Positions 53,932-63,517 of a DNA stretch of 64,000 bases are shown here, piece after piece. This stretch comes from Mariaggregatimicrobium sp964498785. GTDB lineage: Bacteria > Zhuqueibacterota > Zhuqueibacteria > Thermofontimicrobiales > Thiofontviventaceae. Both the position numbers and the translations under genes were made by a program. Location of the stretch: positions 1 through 64,000 of the forward strand of contig CAZCJL010000024.1 in NCBI GenBank assembly GCA_964498785.1. Direction: 5' to 3'. Below the pieces are notes generated by a model. The model did no database searches, had not been told where the DNA came from, and saw nothing but the letters and a program-made list of their open reading frames with translations. Positions within the stretch are counted from its first letter, which is position 1, and each line of letters starts with the position of its first letter.

Positions 53932-55707
53932 TTGGAAATTTTTGCTAAACGAAACCAGTATCAACTCTTGCTGCGCTTGCTATCGTATTTGAAACCGTAC
54001 TGGGACAAATACCTGCTGATCATCATCCTGCTGGTTATTCAGGGAACTATCCATACACTTCCCGTGTTGTTAATTTCCAAACTTCCTGTGTTCATTGATC
54101 AGGGCACCGTATCAGATTATTTGAAATTCTGTTTTCTGTTGCTATTACCGACGCTAACGTTCCGATGGGTCATCTTCGATAGTTTGCTATATACTCTTGT
54201 TTGGTACATTGGTTTAAAGTTGGCATTTAAATTTCGTCTTGATCTGTACCGGCATATCGAAAAATTAAGTTTGCGTTTTTATCAGAGCAGACCGGTGGGC
54301 GAACATCTGTATCGCGCCAACTTTGACATCGATGCCATGCTGCCAATACTGAATTCCACTCAGGACGGCATTCCCGGATTCTTTTCAAGCGTTTATCAGA
54401 TGTTGCTCATGGCCTACCTCGTTTCCATTGCCGGCGTCGATATTCTGTTTTACCTTACTTTAATTTTGATCCCGATTTATATTATCGTCCATTTGATGTA
54501 CACTGTTGTCCAGAGGCTGGACTATCGCAAGCGTGCCCGGGCGCAGGAACTGGAAGCAATCCTGCGACAGAGCATTGCCGGGATCCGGGTGATCAAAGCA
54601 TTTAACCGGATCAAATATACCAGTCGTCGCTATTTTCATGCAATGGTGAACTATTATAAAACAGGCCAGGCAACCTATTTTATGCAAATTGTGGCAGATC
54701 AGGTGCGGGTCTCCCCTATTCATATTATCTGGCCGCTGTCGCTGCCGTTTTTTGCCTACTTAGGATTGAAAGGAAAAATCCCGATCATTACCTGGGGCAG
54801 CATAATTTATTTTTCCCGGGCACTGTTATATTATCTCGATGGGACGTACAAATTTTTTCAGAAATTCCGGCTTTATCTGGTACCTGCCAATCGACTATTC
54901 GAAACTCTCGATGTGCAGCCGGAAATTATCGAATCGCCGCAGGCAAAACGAATCGCGCATTTAAAAGGGGACATCAAATTCAAGCATGTCAATTTTTCTT
55001 ATCAACCGGGGCATCCGGTATTGCATGATATTTCTTTTGAAGTAACGGCAGGAAAAAAAGTGGCCATTATCGGGCCGAGCGGCGCCGGTAAAAGTACTAT
55101 TGCAATGTTAGTAATGCGATTATATCAACCTGATTCAGGACAGATCCAGATTGATGACATGGACATTCGGGATGTTAAAATGCAATCTGTGCTTTCGCAA
55201 ACCGGCGTCATTTTACAGGATACCTTTCTGTTTGGCGGCACTATTCGGGACAACATCCGTTACGCCAAACCAGAAGCCACAGACAAAGAAATCGAGCAAA
55301 TAGCCGCGACAGCCGGTCTTCATGACGATATTCTAAATATGCCGCACGGCTATGAAACAGACGTCGCAGAAGGCGCCAGTCTCTCCGGCGGGCAAAAACA
55401 GCGCATCGCAATTGCCCGGGCATTACTAAAAAACCCCAAATTACTAATTTTAGATGAAGCAACATCATCGCTGGATGTGACCACGGAATGGGGCGTCATG
55501 AAAACACTAACAGAAAATTTCGGTGATATTACAACCTTGATTATCTCTCATCGATTGAATACGATTCTCGACGCTGACCACATTATTGTCGTTGAAAAAG
55601 GCGCGATTATCGACATGGGAACACATACGCAACTTTTAAAAAAATGCAGTTTTTATAATCAATTGTACCGCCAACAAGCAGGCATTTTTGAAACCGAACA
55701 GGGATAA
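53932..55707 (+). CDS. ABC exporter half-transporter (ATPase and membrane domain), first
   Basis: A 591-residue type-1 ABC exporter with a TTG start (GAGG upstream). About six membrane helices (residues 20-320) are followed by the ATPase: Walker A GPSGAGKST (about 383-391), Q-loop GVILQDTFLF, signature LSGGQKQR, Walker B LLILDEATSSLD and H-loop ISHRLN. It ends one base before the second half-transporter gene, so they very probably form a heterodimer. It exports a lipid, glycan or peptide; the substrate is unknown. Confidence 0.92.
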   Translation: MEIFAKRNQYQLLLRLLSYLKPYWDKYLLIIILLVIQGTIHTLPVLLISKLPVFIDQGTVSDYLKFCFLLLLPTLTFRWVIFDSLLYTLVWYIGLKLAFKFRLDLYRHIEKLSLRFYQSRPVGEHLYRANFDIDAMLPILNSTQDGIPGFFSSVYQMLLMAYLVSIAGVDILFYLTLILIPIYIIVHLMYTVVQRLDYRKRARAQELEAILRQSIAGIRVIKAFNRIKYTSRRYFHAMVNYYKTGQATYFMQIVADQVRVSPIHIIWPLSLPFFAYLGLKGKIPIITWGSIIYFSRALLYYLDGTYKFFQKFRLYLVPANRLFETLDVQPEIIESPQAKRIAHLKGDIKFKHVNFSYQPGHPVLHDISFEVTAGKKVAIIGPSGAGKSTIAMLVMRLYQPDSGQIQIDDMDIRDVKMQSVLSQTGVILQDTFLFGGTIRDNIRYAKPEATDKEIEQIAATAGLHDDILNMPHGYETDVAEGASLSGGQKQRIAIARALLKNPKLLILDEATSSLDVTTEWGVMKTLTENFGDITTLIISHRLNTILDADHIIVVEKGAIIDMGTHTQLLKKCSFYNQLYRQQAGIFETEQG

Positions 55708-55708
55708 C

Positions 55709-57550
55709 ATGGCAAAAGCAACACAAAGCGACTGGAAAATTTTTCTTTATTTTATGAGATATCTCAAACCGGTTTGGGACAAAGTTCTGTTGATGCTGTT
55801 GCTGGCAATCGTGCTAACGGTTGTGGATATCAATACCGTGATTTTACCATTACTCGTACGAAAGTTTATTGATCAGGTGTTGGCACAGCAGGATTGGTAC
55901 ATGTTCAAAATACTGCTGATTATCATCATCGTTCAAATTGTGCTTTATCTGACGTTTTTCGTTTTGTCGGAAGTAGTAAAATATGTTATTTCAATCCGTA
56001 TCGGCATTTCATTAAGCATGGATGTGTTTAAACATGTTCTTCGATTACCGCTTAGTTTCTTTCAAAAACGCCCGATTGGAGAACATATCTATCGGGTCGG
56101 CAGCGTATTTGATCCGGGATTTGCAAATCTGGCCATTATTGGCTTACTATTCGAATTAACCGGCACTGCGAAATCCGAACAACAACCACTGTTCGGAAAG
56201 GATGTGGACGGCGTGCTGGGCATGTTGACGCAATCGCTGGACTTAATTATCCGGGTTAGTTTTCGCTTGTTATTGATACTGTTTACAATCACCGTCGGAT
56301 TTAATCGCGAAATAGGTATTGCTCTGTTCTGTTTTTCAATCCCTTATATTTGGCTCATCCATAAACTTTATAACGTACAACGACGCATCGATTTTAAATA
56401 TCGGGCAAAAAGTCAAAATTTTATGGCAGGCTTGCAACAATGGTTTGCCGGGATAAAAACAATCAAAGCTTATTGCAAAGGGAAATCATCTCTCAAAGAA
56501 AATGTCGGACTATATGTAAAGATGCTGCGAGTGGAATTTCAAAATTACTTTGTAAAATTGGGAACAGACAGCTTCATTTTCTTTTTTCGATATTTATTTA
56601 TCGTCACCGCGCTTTTTTACATGGCAATTAGAGAAACCCGGTCAGCAGGCGCTATCTTCGCGCTGTACTTGCTGCTCGATCAATTCTTCAGTCCGATTAA
56701 TTTATTCATCCGTGTAATTGAAGGCATTCGGCTGCAACTGGTTCCTGCCCGCCGATTGATGGAAACACTGAATGAGAAACCAACCATTCGTGAAAAAGAA
56801 GATCCGGTGGCGCTAAAACATTTCGGTGGACCGTATCATTTAAAAGATGTTACTTTTCAATATATCCCGGGAAAAGAAGTGCTTTCGGACATCAAGCTGA
56901 CAATTCCGCCCGGTGTAAAAATTGGTATCGTTGGGCCGTCCGGTTCCGGAAAAACGTCGCTGGTGAATTTATTAATGCGTTTTTATGATCCTGATTCCGG
57001 CGCTATTTATGCCGGCGATATAAATTTGAAAGACCTTGAACATCATCACTATTATGAAAATATCGGGATTATCCTGCAAGAGGATTTTCTATTTAACGGA
57101 ACTGTTCGCGAGAATATTCATTATGGGAAACCCAATGCCACAGAAGATGAAATAATTGCCGCAGCAAAAGCCGCTGCAATTCATGAGGATATTTTATCGC
57201 TTTCGGATGGATATGATACAGAGCTAGGCGAAGACACACGCCTATCCGGCGGCCAGCGCCAGCGAATCGCTATTGCCCGCGCACTTATTCGGCAGCCGAA
57301 TATTTTAATTCTGGATGAAGCCACCAGTTCTCTCGATTCTCAAACTGCATTTAAAATCGAAGATACTTTGTATTCTCTTGGCGAAACATTAACGCTGATT
57401 ATGATCACGCATAAGCTGTCATCTGTCCGAAAATGCGATAAAATATATGTGATGAATCACGGCAAAATTGAACAACAGGGCAGCTTTGACGAACTTGCCG
57501 CACAGAAGGGCATGTTCAAATCACTTTATCAAAAACAGATGACGTTTTAA
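55709..57550 (+). CDS. ABC exporter half-transporter (ATPase and membrane domain), second
   Basis: A 613-residue partner from ATG 55709 (CAGGGA site). It has the same layout as 53932-55707, with a longer loop (about residues 150-185) between early helices. ATPase: GPSGSGKTS, IGIILQEDFLF, LSGGQRQR, ILILDEATSSLD and ITHKLS. Both ATPases keep the Walker B catalytic Glu, so the dimer has no obviously degenerate site. A possible adaptor gene follows after 12 bases. Confidence 0.92.
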   Translation: MAKATQSDWKIFLYFMRYLKPVWDKVLLMLLLAIVLTVVDINTVILPLLVRKFIDQVLAQQDWYMFKILLIIIIVQIVLYLTFFVLSEVVKYVISIRIGISLSMDVFKHVLRLPLSFFQKRPIGEHIYRVGSVFDPGFANLAIIGLLFELTGTAKSEQQPLFGKDVDGVLGMLTQSLDLIIRVSFRLLLILFTITVGFNREIGIALFCFSIPYIWLIHKLYNVQRRIDFKYRAKSQNFMAGLQQWFAGIKTIKAYCKGKSSLKENVGLYVKMLRVEFQNYFVKLGTDSFIFFFRYLFIVTALFYMAIRETRSAGAIFALYLLLDQFFSPINLFIRVIEGIRLQLVPARRLMETLNEKPTIREKEDPVALKHFGGPYHLKDVTFQYIPGKEVLSDIKLTIPPGVKIGIVGPSGSGKTSLVNLLMRFYDPDSGAIYAGDINLKDLEHHHYYENIGIILQEDFLFNGTVRENIHYGKPNATEDEIIAAAKAAAIHEDILSLSDGYDTELGEDTRLSGGQRQRIAIARALIRQPNILILDEATSSLDSQTAFKIEDTLYSLGETLTLIMITHKLSSVRKCDKIYVMNHGKIEQQGSFDELAAQKGMFKSLYQKQMTF

Positions 57551-57562
57551 ACGGAGAACAAA

Positions 57563-58372
57563 ATGAACCGATTTGTTAAAAAGTTACTGGCAAAATATGT
57601 TATATATATTGAAATTATCGGATATTTACTTGTTATTTTATTTATCGGTGGGTTGATTGCGCTTTCATTCATCAAAGCTGAAGATGAATACGTAAATTTA
57701 AACGGACATCTGTTACTGAACGCCGAGCTACTTGTGTTTGAAAAAGAGCACTATCTCATCGACGTGCTCTCTGAAACCAATTCTTCTGTAAATAAACGCT
57801 CGCCATTACTGGAAATCACGGATGACCCAAAATTTATCACAGATCGCGTAATGCTTACCACGATGGAAACACAAATAGAGAAAGTCCGGCAATTATCACG
57901 CACTGATCTGGAAGATCAACTATCTGCCATAATTTATGATCTCGAAGAAAAAACCTATCCCAATCTTCGCCTGAATACAATCCGGACATCAATAAGCGGA
58001 GATTATATTTTATTCCAGCCGGAACGTGATTTACTAAAGATGAATACTGCCATCGGCGGTGTATTTGATTTTTCAAATGCTCACATCATTGTTCCGCAAT
58101 TGCCCGCAGATCGTAGTCAGGCGCGCAAGCTTAAAGCAGAACAATCCGGCGCCGCGACGATTCTATTAGGCGCGGTCAATACACGAACCGTCCCCGTCAC
58201 CCTGATCCGCGTGGCCGAAGATTCGGCGGTTGCAAGAATTGATGAATGGACAATTGTCCAAAAAAATGAAATCGCCCGCTATTTTGCGAACCTAAAAAAT
58301 GATGAAAAAATCTCCGTATCACTGCGAATTAAAGTCGGCTGGAAAAGCTGGATGAATCTGATTTGGAGATAA
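57563..58372 (+). CDS. Membrane-anchored protein, possible exporter accessory
   Basis: A 269-residue protein with one membrane segment (about residues 16-37) and a periplasmic part. The LNGHLLLNAELLVFEKEHYLIDVL stretch and a central helical segment (about 90-125) loosely recall HlyD-type membrane fusion proteins, but the barrel-sandwich and hairpin are short, so this is weak. CGGAG precedes the ATG. Its position directly after the exporter pair suggests an accessory role in the same transport. Confidence 0.5.
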   Translation: MNRFVKKLLAKYVIYIEIIGYLLVILFIGGLIALSFIKAEDEYVNLNGHLLLNAELLVFEKEHYLIDVLSETNSSVNKRSPLLEITDDPKFITDRVMLTTMETQIEKVRQLSRTDLEDQLSAIIYDLEEKTYPNLRLNTIRTSISGDYILFQPERDLLKMNTAIGGVFDFSNAHIIVPQLPADRSQARKLKAEQSGAATILLGAVNTRTVPVTLIRVAEDSAVARIDEWTIVQKNEIARYFANLKNDEKISVSLRIKVGWKSWMNLIWR

Positions 58373-58521
58373 TAAATTTCAGCTTGATAATAACAAATTT
58401 TTTGTTTAATTTAATGAATTTGATGTGCGAATTTGAATCTTATCAAAAGTCTATGAATATATAATACCACAGGTTACACAGGGCGAAGAACAATAGTTAG
58501 AAATCAATTCGGAAAAAATTC

Positions 58522-59724
58522 ATGCCAAATAATTATGACATCACCGTTGCCGGGCATATCTGTCTGGACATTATCCCGGACATACCGGAAACCGGGTTTC
58601 GGGAAATCGGTGATATTTTAAAACCGGGCAAGCTGTTACAAGTGAATGCCGCAGAAATCAGTTCCGGTGGACCGGTATCGAATATGGGATTTGCATTATT
58701 AAAATTGGGACTCAACGTTGCATTTATGGCGCGCATCGGCGATGATCCGTTCGGGCATTTATTGCAGAACTTGATAAGCGCGCACGGACGAACGCCCGGT
58801 CTGGCAATATCTGCCAATGACCGGACTTCTTATACCATCGTCATTGCTCCACCCGGGATCGACCGTATTTTTATACATGATCCCGGAGCAAATTCGCATT
58901 TTTCATGCAGTGATCTGGAAACGGCTGTCATTGCAAATTCCCGCCTGTTTCATTTCGGCTATCCGCCGATAATGGAACAATGCTACAGAAACGAAGGAGC
59001 AGAATTACGGAAAATCATGCAAATTGCAAAAGATTCTGGTACTGTCACTTCTCTGGATATGTCGCTTCCCGATCCCGGCAGAGAGAGTGGCAAAGCCCCC
59101 TGGGAAAAAATTCTGAAAAATGTATTACCGTATGTGGATATTTTTATGCCCAGCATCGAAGAAGTCCATTTCATGCTCGACCGACGGAAATATTTATCCC
59201 TTAACGCTCTTTTCGGACATAAGAATATCATTGATTACATTGATCCCGCGGACTATTTCCGGCTCGCAGAAGAGTGCCTGAATCTGGGCGCGAAAATCGT
59301 GGTTTTGAAAAGCGCACACCGTGGTTATTATATTCTTACAGCGGATTTTCAGAATGAATCGAATTTCATTGAGATATTTCCGGGAGATTGTGAAAATTGG
59401 TCAAACCGCGAGCTGTGGTGTCCTGCCTTTTCTATTGATAAAATTGCAAGTGCCACTGGCTCCGGCGATTCGTCCATTGCCGGATTTCACGCAGCTTTTT
59501 TGCGGGGATATTCGATTGAGAAAACGCTTAAATACGCGACCTGCGTTGGATATCAGAACCTGCATCGCCTGGATGCACTGAGTGGTATTCGCTCGTGGGA
59601 CGAAACCCGAAAAATGGTCAAAGATAATAATATGCCGGTGATTAAATTATCACTCGATTCATCGATATGGCGCTGGCAGGATGAATTTAAATTATACATT
59701 GGCGCCGGAGATGTACATTTTTAA
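58522..59724 (+). CDS. PfkB-family sugar/nucleoside kinase
   Basis: A 400-residue ribokinase-like kinase: N-terminal DITVAGHICLDIIPD, GGPVSNMGFALLKLG (about 52-66), MARIGDDPFG and the C-terminal catalytic motif SATGSGDSSIAGF (about 313-325), where the Asp is the base. It is larger than typical PfkB kinases (about 310) because of inserts around 215-245 and 280-305 and a tail. It phosphorylates a sugar or related alcohol with ATP. With a GH38-like protein and a HAD hydrolase nearby, a sugar from glycan breakdown is likely. The ribosome site is weak. Confidence 0.85.
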   Translation: MPNNYDITVAGHICLDIIPDIPETGFREIGDILKPGKLLQVNAAEISSGGPVSNMGFALLKLGLNVAFMARIGDDPFGHLLQNLISAHGRTPGLAISANDRTSYTIVIAPPGIDRIFIHDPGANSHFSCSDLETAVIANSRLFHFGYPPIMEQCYRNEGAELRKIMQIAKDSGTVTSLDMSLPDPGRESGKAPWEKILKNVLPYVDIFMPSIEEVHFMLDRRKYLSLNALFGHKNIIDYIDPADYFRLAEECLNLGAKIVVLKSAHRGYYILTADFQNESNFIEIFPGDCENWSNRELWCPAFSIDKIASATGSGDSSIAGFHAAFLRGYSIEKTLKYATCVGYQNLHRLDALSGIRSWDETRKMVKDNNMPVIKLSLDSSIWRWQDEFKLYIGAGDVHF

Positions 59725-59782
59725 TTTTTCTTTTTGATATTTTCTGAATAACTCAGTTTAAAACCAGTTGGGAGGAATTGAA

Positions 59783-61960
59783 ATGAAAAAATATTTTTTG
59801 CGTTTGTTGACAATCATCATACTGCTTTTCTCTGTAAACCTGCTTATTGCAGATGAAGGTATGTGGATGCCGCATCAAATGAAAGCACTTGACTTGAAAA
59901 AACTCGGTCTACAAATGAATCCAAATGATTTGTATAAAAAGGACGGCACCGGGTTGATGAGTGCGGTAGTTAGTCTCGGTGGTGGTACTGGCGAGTTCGT
60001 CAGCCGGGGAGGATTGATTTTGACAAATCATCACGTGGCATTTGGCGCGCTGCAACGGGCTTCTGATCCGGAGAATGATTATATCCAGGATGGATTTATT
60101 GCCCTGACATATCAGGAAGAAATTCCGGCACAGGGTTATATTGCCGATGTGCTGCTGGGATATGAAGAAGTCACAAAGAAAATTGACGCCGCAATTACAT
60201 CCGGAATGTCGTATCTTGAAAAATATAAAGCAATCGATCAGGCGAAAAAGAAACTCATTGCGGACGCGGAATCCGCAGCTTCTGATCTTCGGTGCGAAGT
60301 CGCTTCGATGTACAGCGGCAATCAATATTATCTGTTCAAATTCAAACGGCTCAAGGATCTTCGCGTTGTGTTGGCTCCTCCGCGCGATCTTGGTAATTTT
60401 GGAGGTGACATCGATAACTGGATGTGGCCCAGACACACGTGTGATTTCGCATTCCTGCGCGCGTATGTCTCGAAAGATAATATCGGCGTGGATTACGATG
60501 AAAACAACGTACCGTATCAGCCAAAATCCATCATCAAAATTTCGCCGGACGGGGTACAGGCAGATGACTTCACTTTTGTGATGGGTTATCCGGGCCGGAC
60601 ATATCGCAATTACACGCTGCCTGAATTGAAGTATGCCGTCGATCAAATGAAAAATAGCATTGAGCTGCGCGAAGATATGATTGCATTTTTTGAAAACACC
60701 GGTGAAAACAACAAAGCCGTGGAGATCAAATACGCCAGCCTTGTAAAAGGATTGAACAATGGCCTAAAAAATTATCAGGGAAAATTAGAGGGATTTCAAA
60801 AAGCAAATATTATTGAGAAAAAGAAACAAACAGAACAAATATTTCACAAATGGCTACAGGAAAACGAAAAACATCGGCAAAAGTATGGGGCTGTTTTGGA
60901 AAACATCAGTAATTTTATGGAGAAATATGCTGACTTTGATGCAAGACAGGAAGCGATCTCCAATCTTATCAGCCGCTATTACGGTTCAGCAATGCTATCG
61001 CAGGCGTATTTGATTGTACGGACTGTAGATGAGAGAACCAGGCCCGATATGGAGCGCGAGCCATATTATCAGGATCGTAATTTTGACCGGTTGAAACTGG
61101 GCGTCAAATTAGCCGAGCGCCGCTATGACCTGGAAACCGACAACGCATTTTTGAAACATCAATTGCAAAAATTGGCTTCATATCCCGAAAACAAGGTCCC
61201 GGACGCATTCAAATCCGTTGTTACACATCAATCAAAGCAGGAAATCGACGCGTATGTGGATCGATTATACGCTGAAACAAAATTGGCTGATCCGGATTAT
61301 CGTATCGAGCTGTTGAATGCAACACCCACTGAATTATTGAAATTAAATGATCCGTTCATTCACCTGGCAGCCGGGATAGAAAACGACTATAAAAATTTGC
61401 GCGAACAAAGAAAGGCATTATCTCAAGAACAGAGCGATTTGAAGAAACTCTACCTGGAAGCACTCCTCGAAAAAACTGACGGAAAAATCGCACCGGACGC
61501 CAACGGAACAATCCGCTTCACTTACGGCGAAGTTGCCGGTTATAACCCACGCGATGCAGTTTATTACAAACCACTAACATCACTCACAGGAGTTATCGAA
61601 AAAGAAACCGGTGAGGAACCGTTTCTTGTGCCTCAAAAATTAAAAACATTATATGCGGAAAAAGATTTTGGTAATTATATCGATAAAAACCTGAATGATG
61701 TACCTGCCTGTTTCCTCAATACCACAAACGTCACCGGAGGGAGTTCAGGCTCACCAACATTGAATGCAAACGGCGAACAAGTGGGTATAATTTTCGATAT
61801 GACTTATGAAAGTGTAGTCGGAGATTATTACATTATTCCTGAATTTCAACGCACTATTAGCGTTGATATCAGATATGTGTTATTTGTAACAGATAAATTT
61901 TCCGGGGCAACCCATATTTTAGAAGAAATTGGTTTTGACGAACAAGAGAAAATAAAATGA
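59783..61960 (+). CDS. S46-family serine dipeptidyl-peptidase (DPP7/DPP11-like)
   Basis: A 725-residue exported peptidase. ATG 59783 has GGGAGG 8 bases upstream; the TTG extension to 59768 would include that site. Signal peptide ends near LLIADEGMW. The chymotrypsin-fold triad is visible: His in LTNHHVAFG (about 85-88), Asp within NFGGDIDNWMWPRH (about 210-223) and Ser in TGGSSGSPTLNA (about 648-653). Family members release dipeptides in the periplasm and are a mark of Bacteroidota/FCB and some Proteobacteria. Its last four bases overlap the next URO-D gene. Confidence 0.92.
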   Translation: MKKYFLRLLTIIILLFSVNLLIADEGMWMPHQMKALDLKKLGLQMNPNDLYKKDGTGLMSAVVSLGGGTGEFVSRGGLILTNHHVAFGALQRASDPENDYIQDGFIALTYQEEIPAQGYIADVLLGYEEVTKKIDAAITSGMSYLEKYKAIDQAKKKLIADAESAASDLRCEVASMYSGNQYYLFKFKRLKDLRVVLAPPRDLGNFGGDIDNWMWPRHTCDFAFLRAYVSKDNIGVDYDENNVPYQPKSIIKISPDGVQADDFTFVMGYPGRTYRNYTLPELKYAVDQMKNSIELREDMIAFFENTGENNKAVEIKYASLVKGLNNGLKNYQGKLEGFQKANIIEKKKQTEQIFHKWLQENEKHRQKYGAVLENISNFMEKYADFDARQEAISNLISRYYGSAMLSQAYLIVRTVDERTRPDMEREPYYQDRNFDRLKLGVKLAERRYDLETDNAFLKHQLQKLASYPENKVPDAFKSVVTHQSKQEIDAYVDRLYAETKLADPDYRIELLNATPTELLKLNDPFIHLAAGIENDYKNLREQRKALSQEQSDLKKLYLEALLEKTDGKIAPDANGTIRFTYGEVAGYNPRDAVYYKPLTSLTGVIEKETGEEPFLVPQKLKTLYAEKDFGNYIDKNLNDVPACFLNTTNVTGGSSGSPTLNANGEQVGIIFDMTYESVVGDYYIIPEFQRTISVDIRYVLFVTDKFSGATHILEEIGFDEQEKIK

Positions 61961-63156
61961 ATTCACGAGAACGAGTTTTAACAACATTAGCCCATAAAGA
62001 GCCGGATAAAGTACCCCTGGATCTGGGTGCAATGCGCTCCACGGGCATTATGGCAATTGCGTACAATAAATTAAAAAAACACGCCGGCTTAACAGGAGGT
62101 TACACCCGGGTATACGACATCGGCCAGCAATTGGCTGAGCCGGAACAGGAAATACTGGACCTGTTTCAAATCGATGTAGTCGATCTGGCAAATACCTTTG
62201 GCAAAAACAGTGAAAATTGGAAAGAATGGTCACTGCCGGATAGCTCTCCGGGGCAGGTGCATCATTTATTTTATCCGTCCCGTCACCAAAATGAATGGGT
62301 GTTTTACGATGGTAACCGCATCTCATCGCGTATGCCGGAAGATTGCCTCTATTTTGAATCGTGCAATCCACCACTGGAAAAGGCCACATCGAAACAGGAT
62401 ATTGAAAATCATAACTGGTACTATTATTCGGAAGAAGATTTGCGGACACTGGAACAAAAGGCAAAATATTTATATGAAAATACTGAATACGCGATCATGG
62501 GCGGATTTGGCGGAAACATACTCGAATACGGTCAAAACCTGCGCGGGTGGTCAAATTTCATGATGGACATGGTCATTAATCGCGGTCTTGCCGAAGATCT
62601 GATGGATAAACTAACAGAGGTACATCTGCAAAATCTTGAAGGATATCTGCAAGCCGTTGGCAAGTACATTCAGATTATTCAAATGGGTGATGATCTGGGC
62701 ACACAAAATGCTCCCCAATTATCACCGGATATGTATCGTGATTTGATAAAACCACGGCATCAGAAAATTTATAAATACGTGAAACAACATTCTGATCTTT
62801 ATGTTTTTCTGCATAGTTGTGGCTCTGTATTTGATTTTATACCGGATTTAATCGACGCTGGCATTGACATTCTAAATCCGGTGCAAACATCCGCAAAAAA
62901 AATGGACCCGCATATATTAAAAAACGAGTTTGGCAATCAAATAACATTTTGGGGCGGTGGCGTTGATACACAGCATGTTCTGCCTGATGAAACCCCTGCG
63001 GATGTAAAAGCACAGGTAAAAGAACGCATAAACATTTTTGCACCGGGCGGTGGATTTGTCTTTGCTCCGGTTCATAATATTCAGGCCAACGTCCCACCGG
63101 AAAATATTGTCGCTGTTTATGAAACTGCAAATTTAGTTCGGCGCTATCCAATTTAG
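61957..63156 (+). CDS. URO-D-family methyltransferase-like protein (second)
   Basis: A 399-residue uroporphyrinogen-decarboxylase-fold protein of the methyltransferase branch: SRERVLTTLAHKEPDKVPLDLG, HSCGSVFDFIPDLIDAGIDILNPVQ, GGGVDTQHVLP and a C-terminal GGGFVFAPVHNIQANVPPEN. Aligned by the GGG and VP-EN anchors, the third zinc ligand (Cys343 in 51721-52827) is His here. It could be the substrate-side demethylase that charges a corrinoid protein, or the acceptor-side enzyme for another acceptor. It overlaps the S46 peptidase stop (ATGA), so it is coupled to it, and a terminator follows. Confidence 0.82.
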   Translation: MNSRERVLTTLAHKEPDKVPLDLGAMRSTGIMAIAYNKLKKHAGLTGGYTRVYDIGQQLAEPEQEILDLFQIDVVDLANTFGKNSENWKEWSLPDSSPGQVHHLFYPSRHQNEWVFYDGNRISSRMPEDCLYFESCNPPLEKATSKQDIENHNWYYYSEEDLRTLEQKAKYLYENTEYAIMGGFGGNILEYGQNLRGWSNFMMDMVINRGLAEDLMDKLTEVHLQNLEGYLQAVGKYIQIIQMGDDLGTQNAPQLSPDMYRDLIKPRHQKIYKYVKQHSDLYVFLHSCGSVFDFIPDLIDAGIDILNPVQTSAKKMDPHILKNEFGNQITFWGGGVDTQHVLPDETPADVKAQVKERINIFAPGGGFVFAPVHNIQANVPPENIVAVYETANLVRRYPI

Positions 63157-63181
63157 TATATCAATAAAATCTCCCTAATTT

Positions 63182-63217
63182 AAGCCCGCTTCGCTGATGT
63201 ACGATGCGGGCTTTTTT
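63182..63217 (+). terminator. Rho-independent terminator
   Basis: AAGCCCGC (63182-63189) pairs with GCGGGCTT (63206-63213), followed by a T-run. It ends the plus-strand gene series after the second URO-D gene. Confidence 0.88.
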
Positions 63218-63517
63218 CGTGTTAAGGTTTCATTTTTACGCGATTGTTTCGCATAGCCGGTATTGAAACTTATATCAATTTTGTCATTTAACCTAAAATT
63301 CTAATTTAAATGTGCAATCCATTTATAACAAGTTATTTTTTATCAGTTGGAGCAAATCACATAAATATCCCGAAACGATTTACTCCGGAACCTATATCCA
63401 ATTTTTGCAAAAGTAAAATTTCCATTTTAGATTTTTAGGTTTAAAATTAATTTTAATATCCGGAAATTCCCAGCAACCTATTTGATTTTAATTTTGTTGT
63501 TGTTACGGAGGTTTTAC
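63218..63517. other. AT-rich leader region of the edge gene
   Basis: About 300 AT-rich bases between the terminator and the truncated gene at the window edge. No canonical TTGACA/TATATT or sigma-54 promoter, riboswitch or small ORF was recognised. Confidence 0.35.

Noticed and set aside
59909..60646. 245-codon minus-strand ORF
   Set aside because: Antisense shadow of the S46 peptidase gene, whose motifs are intact on the other strand.
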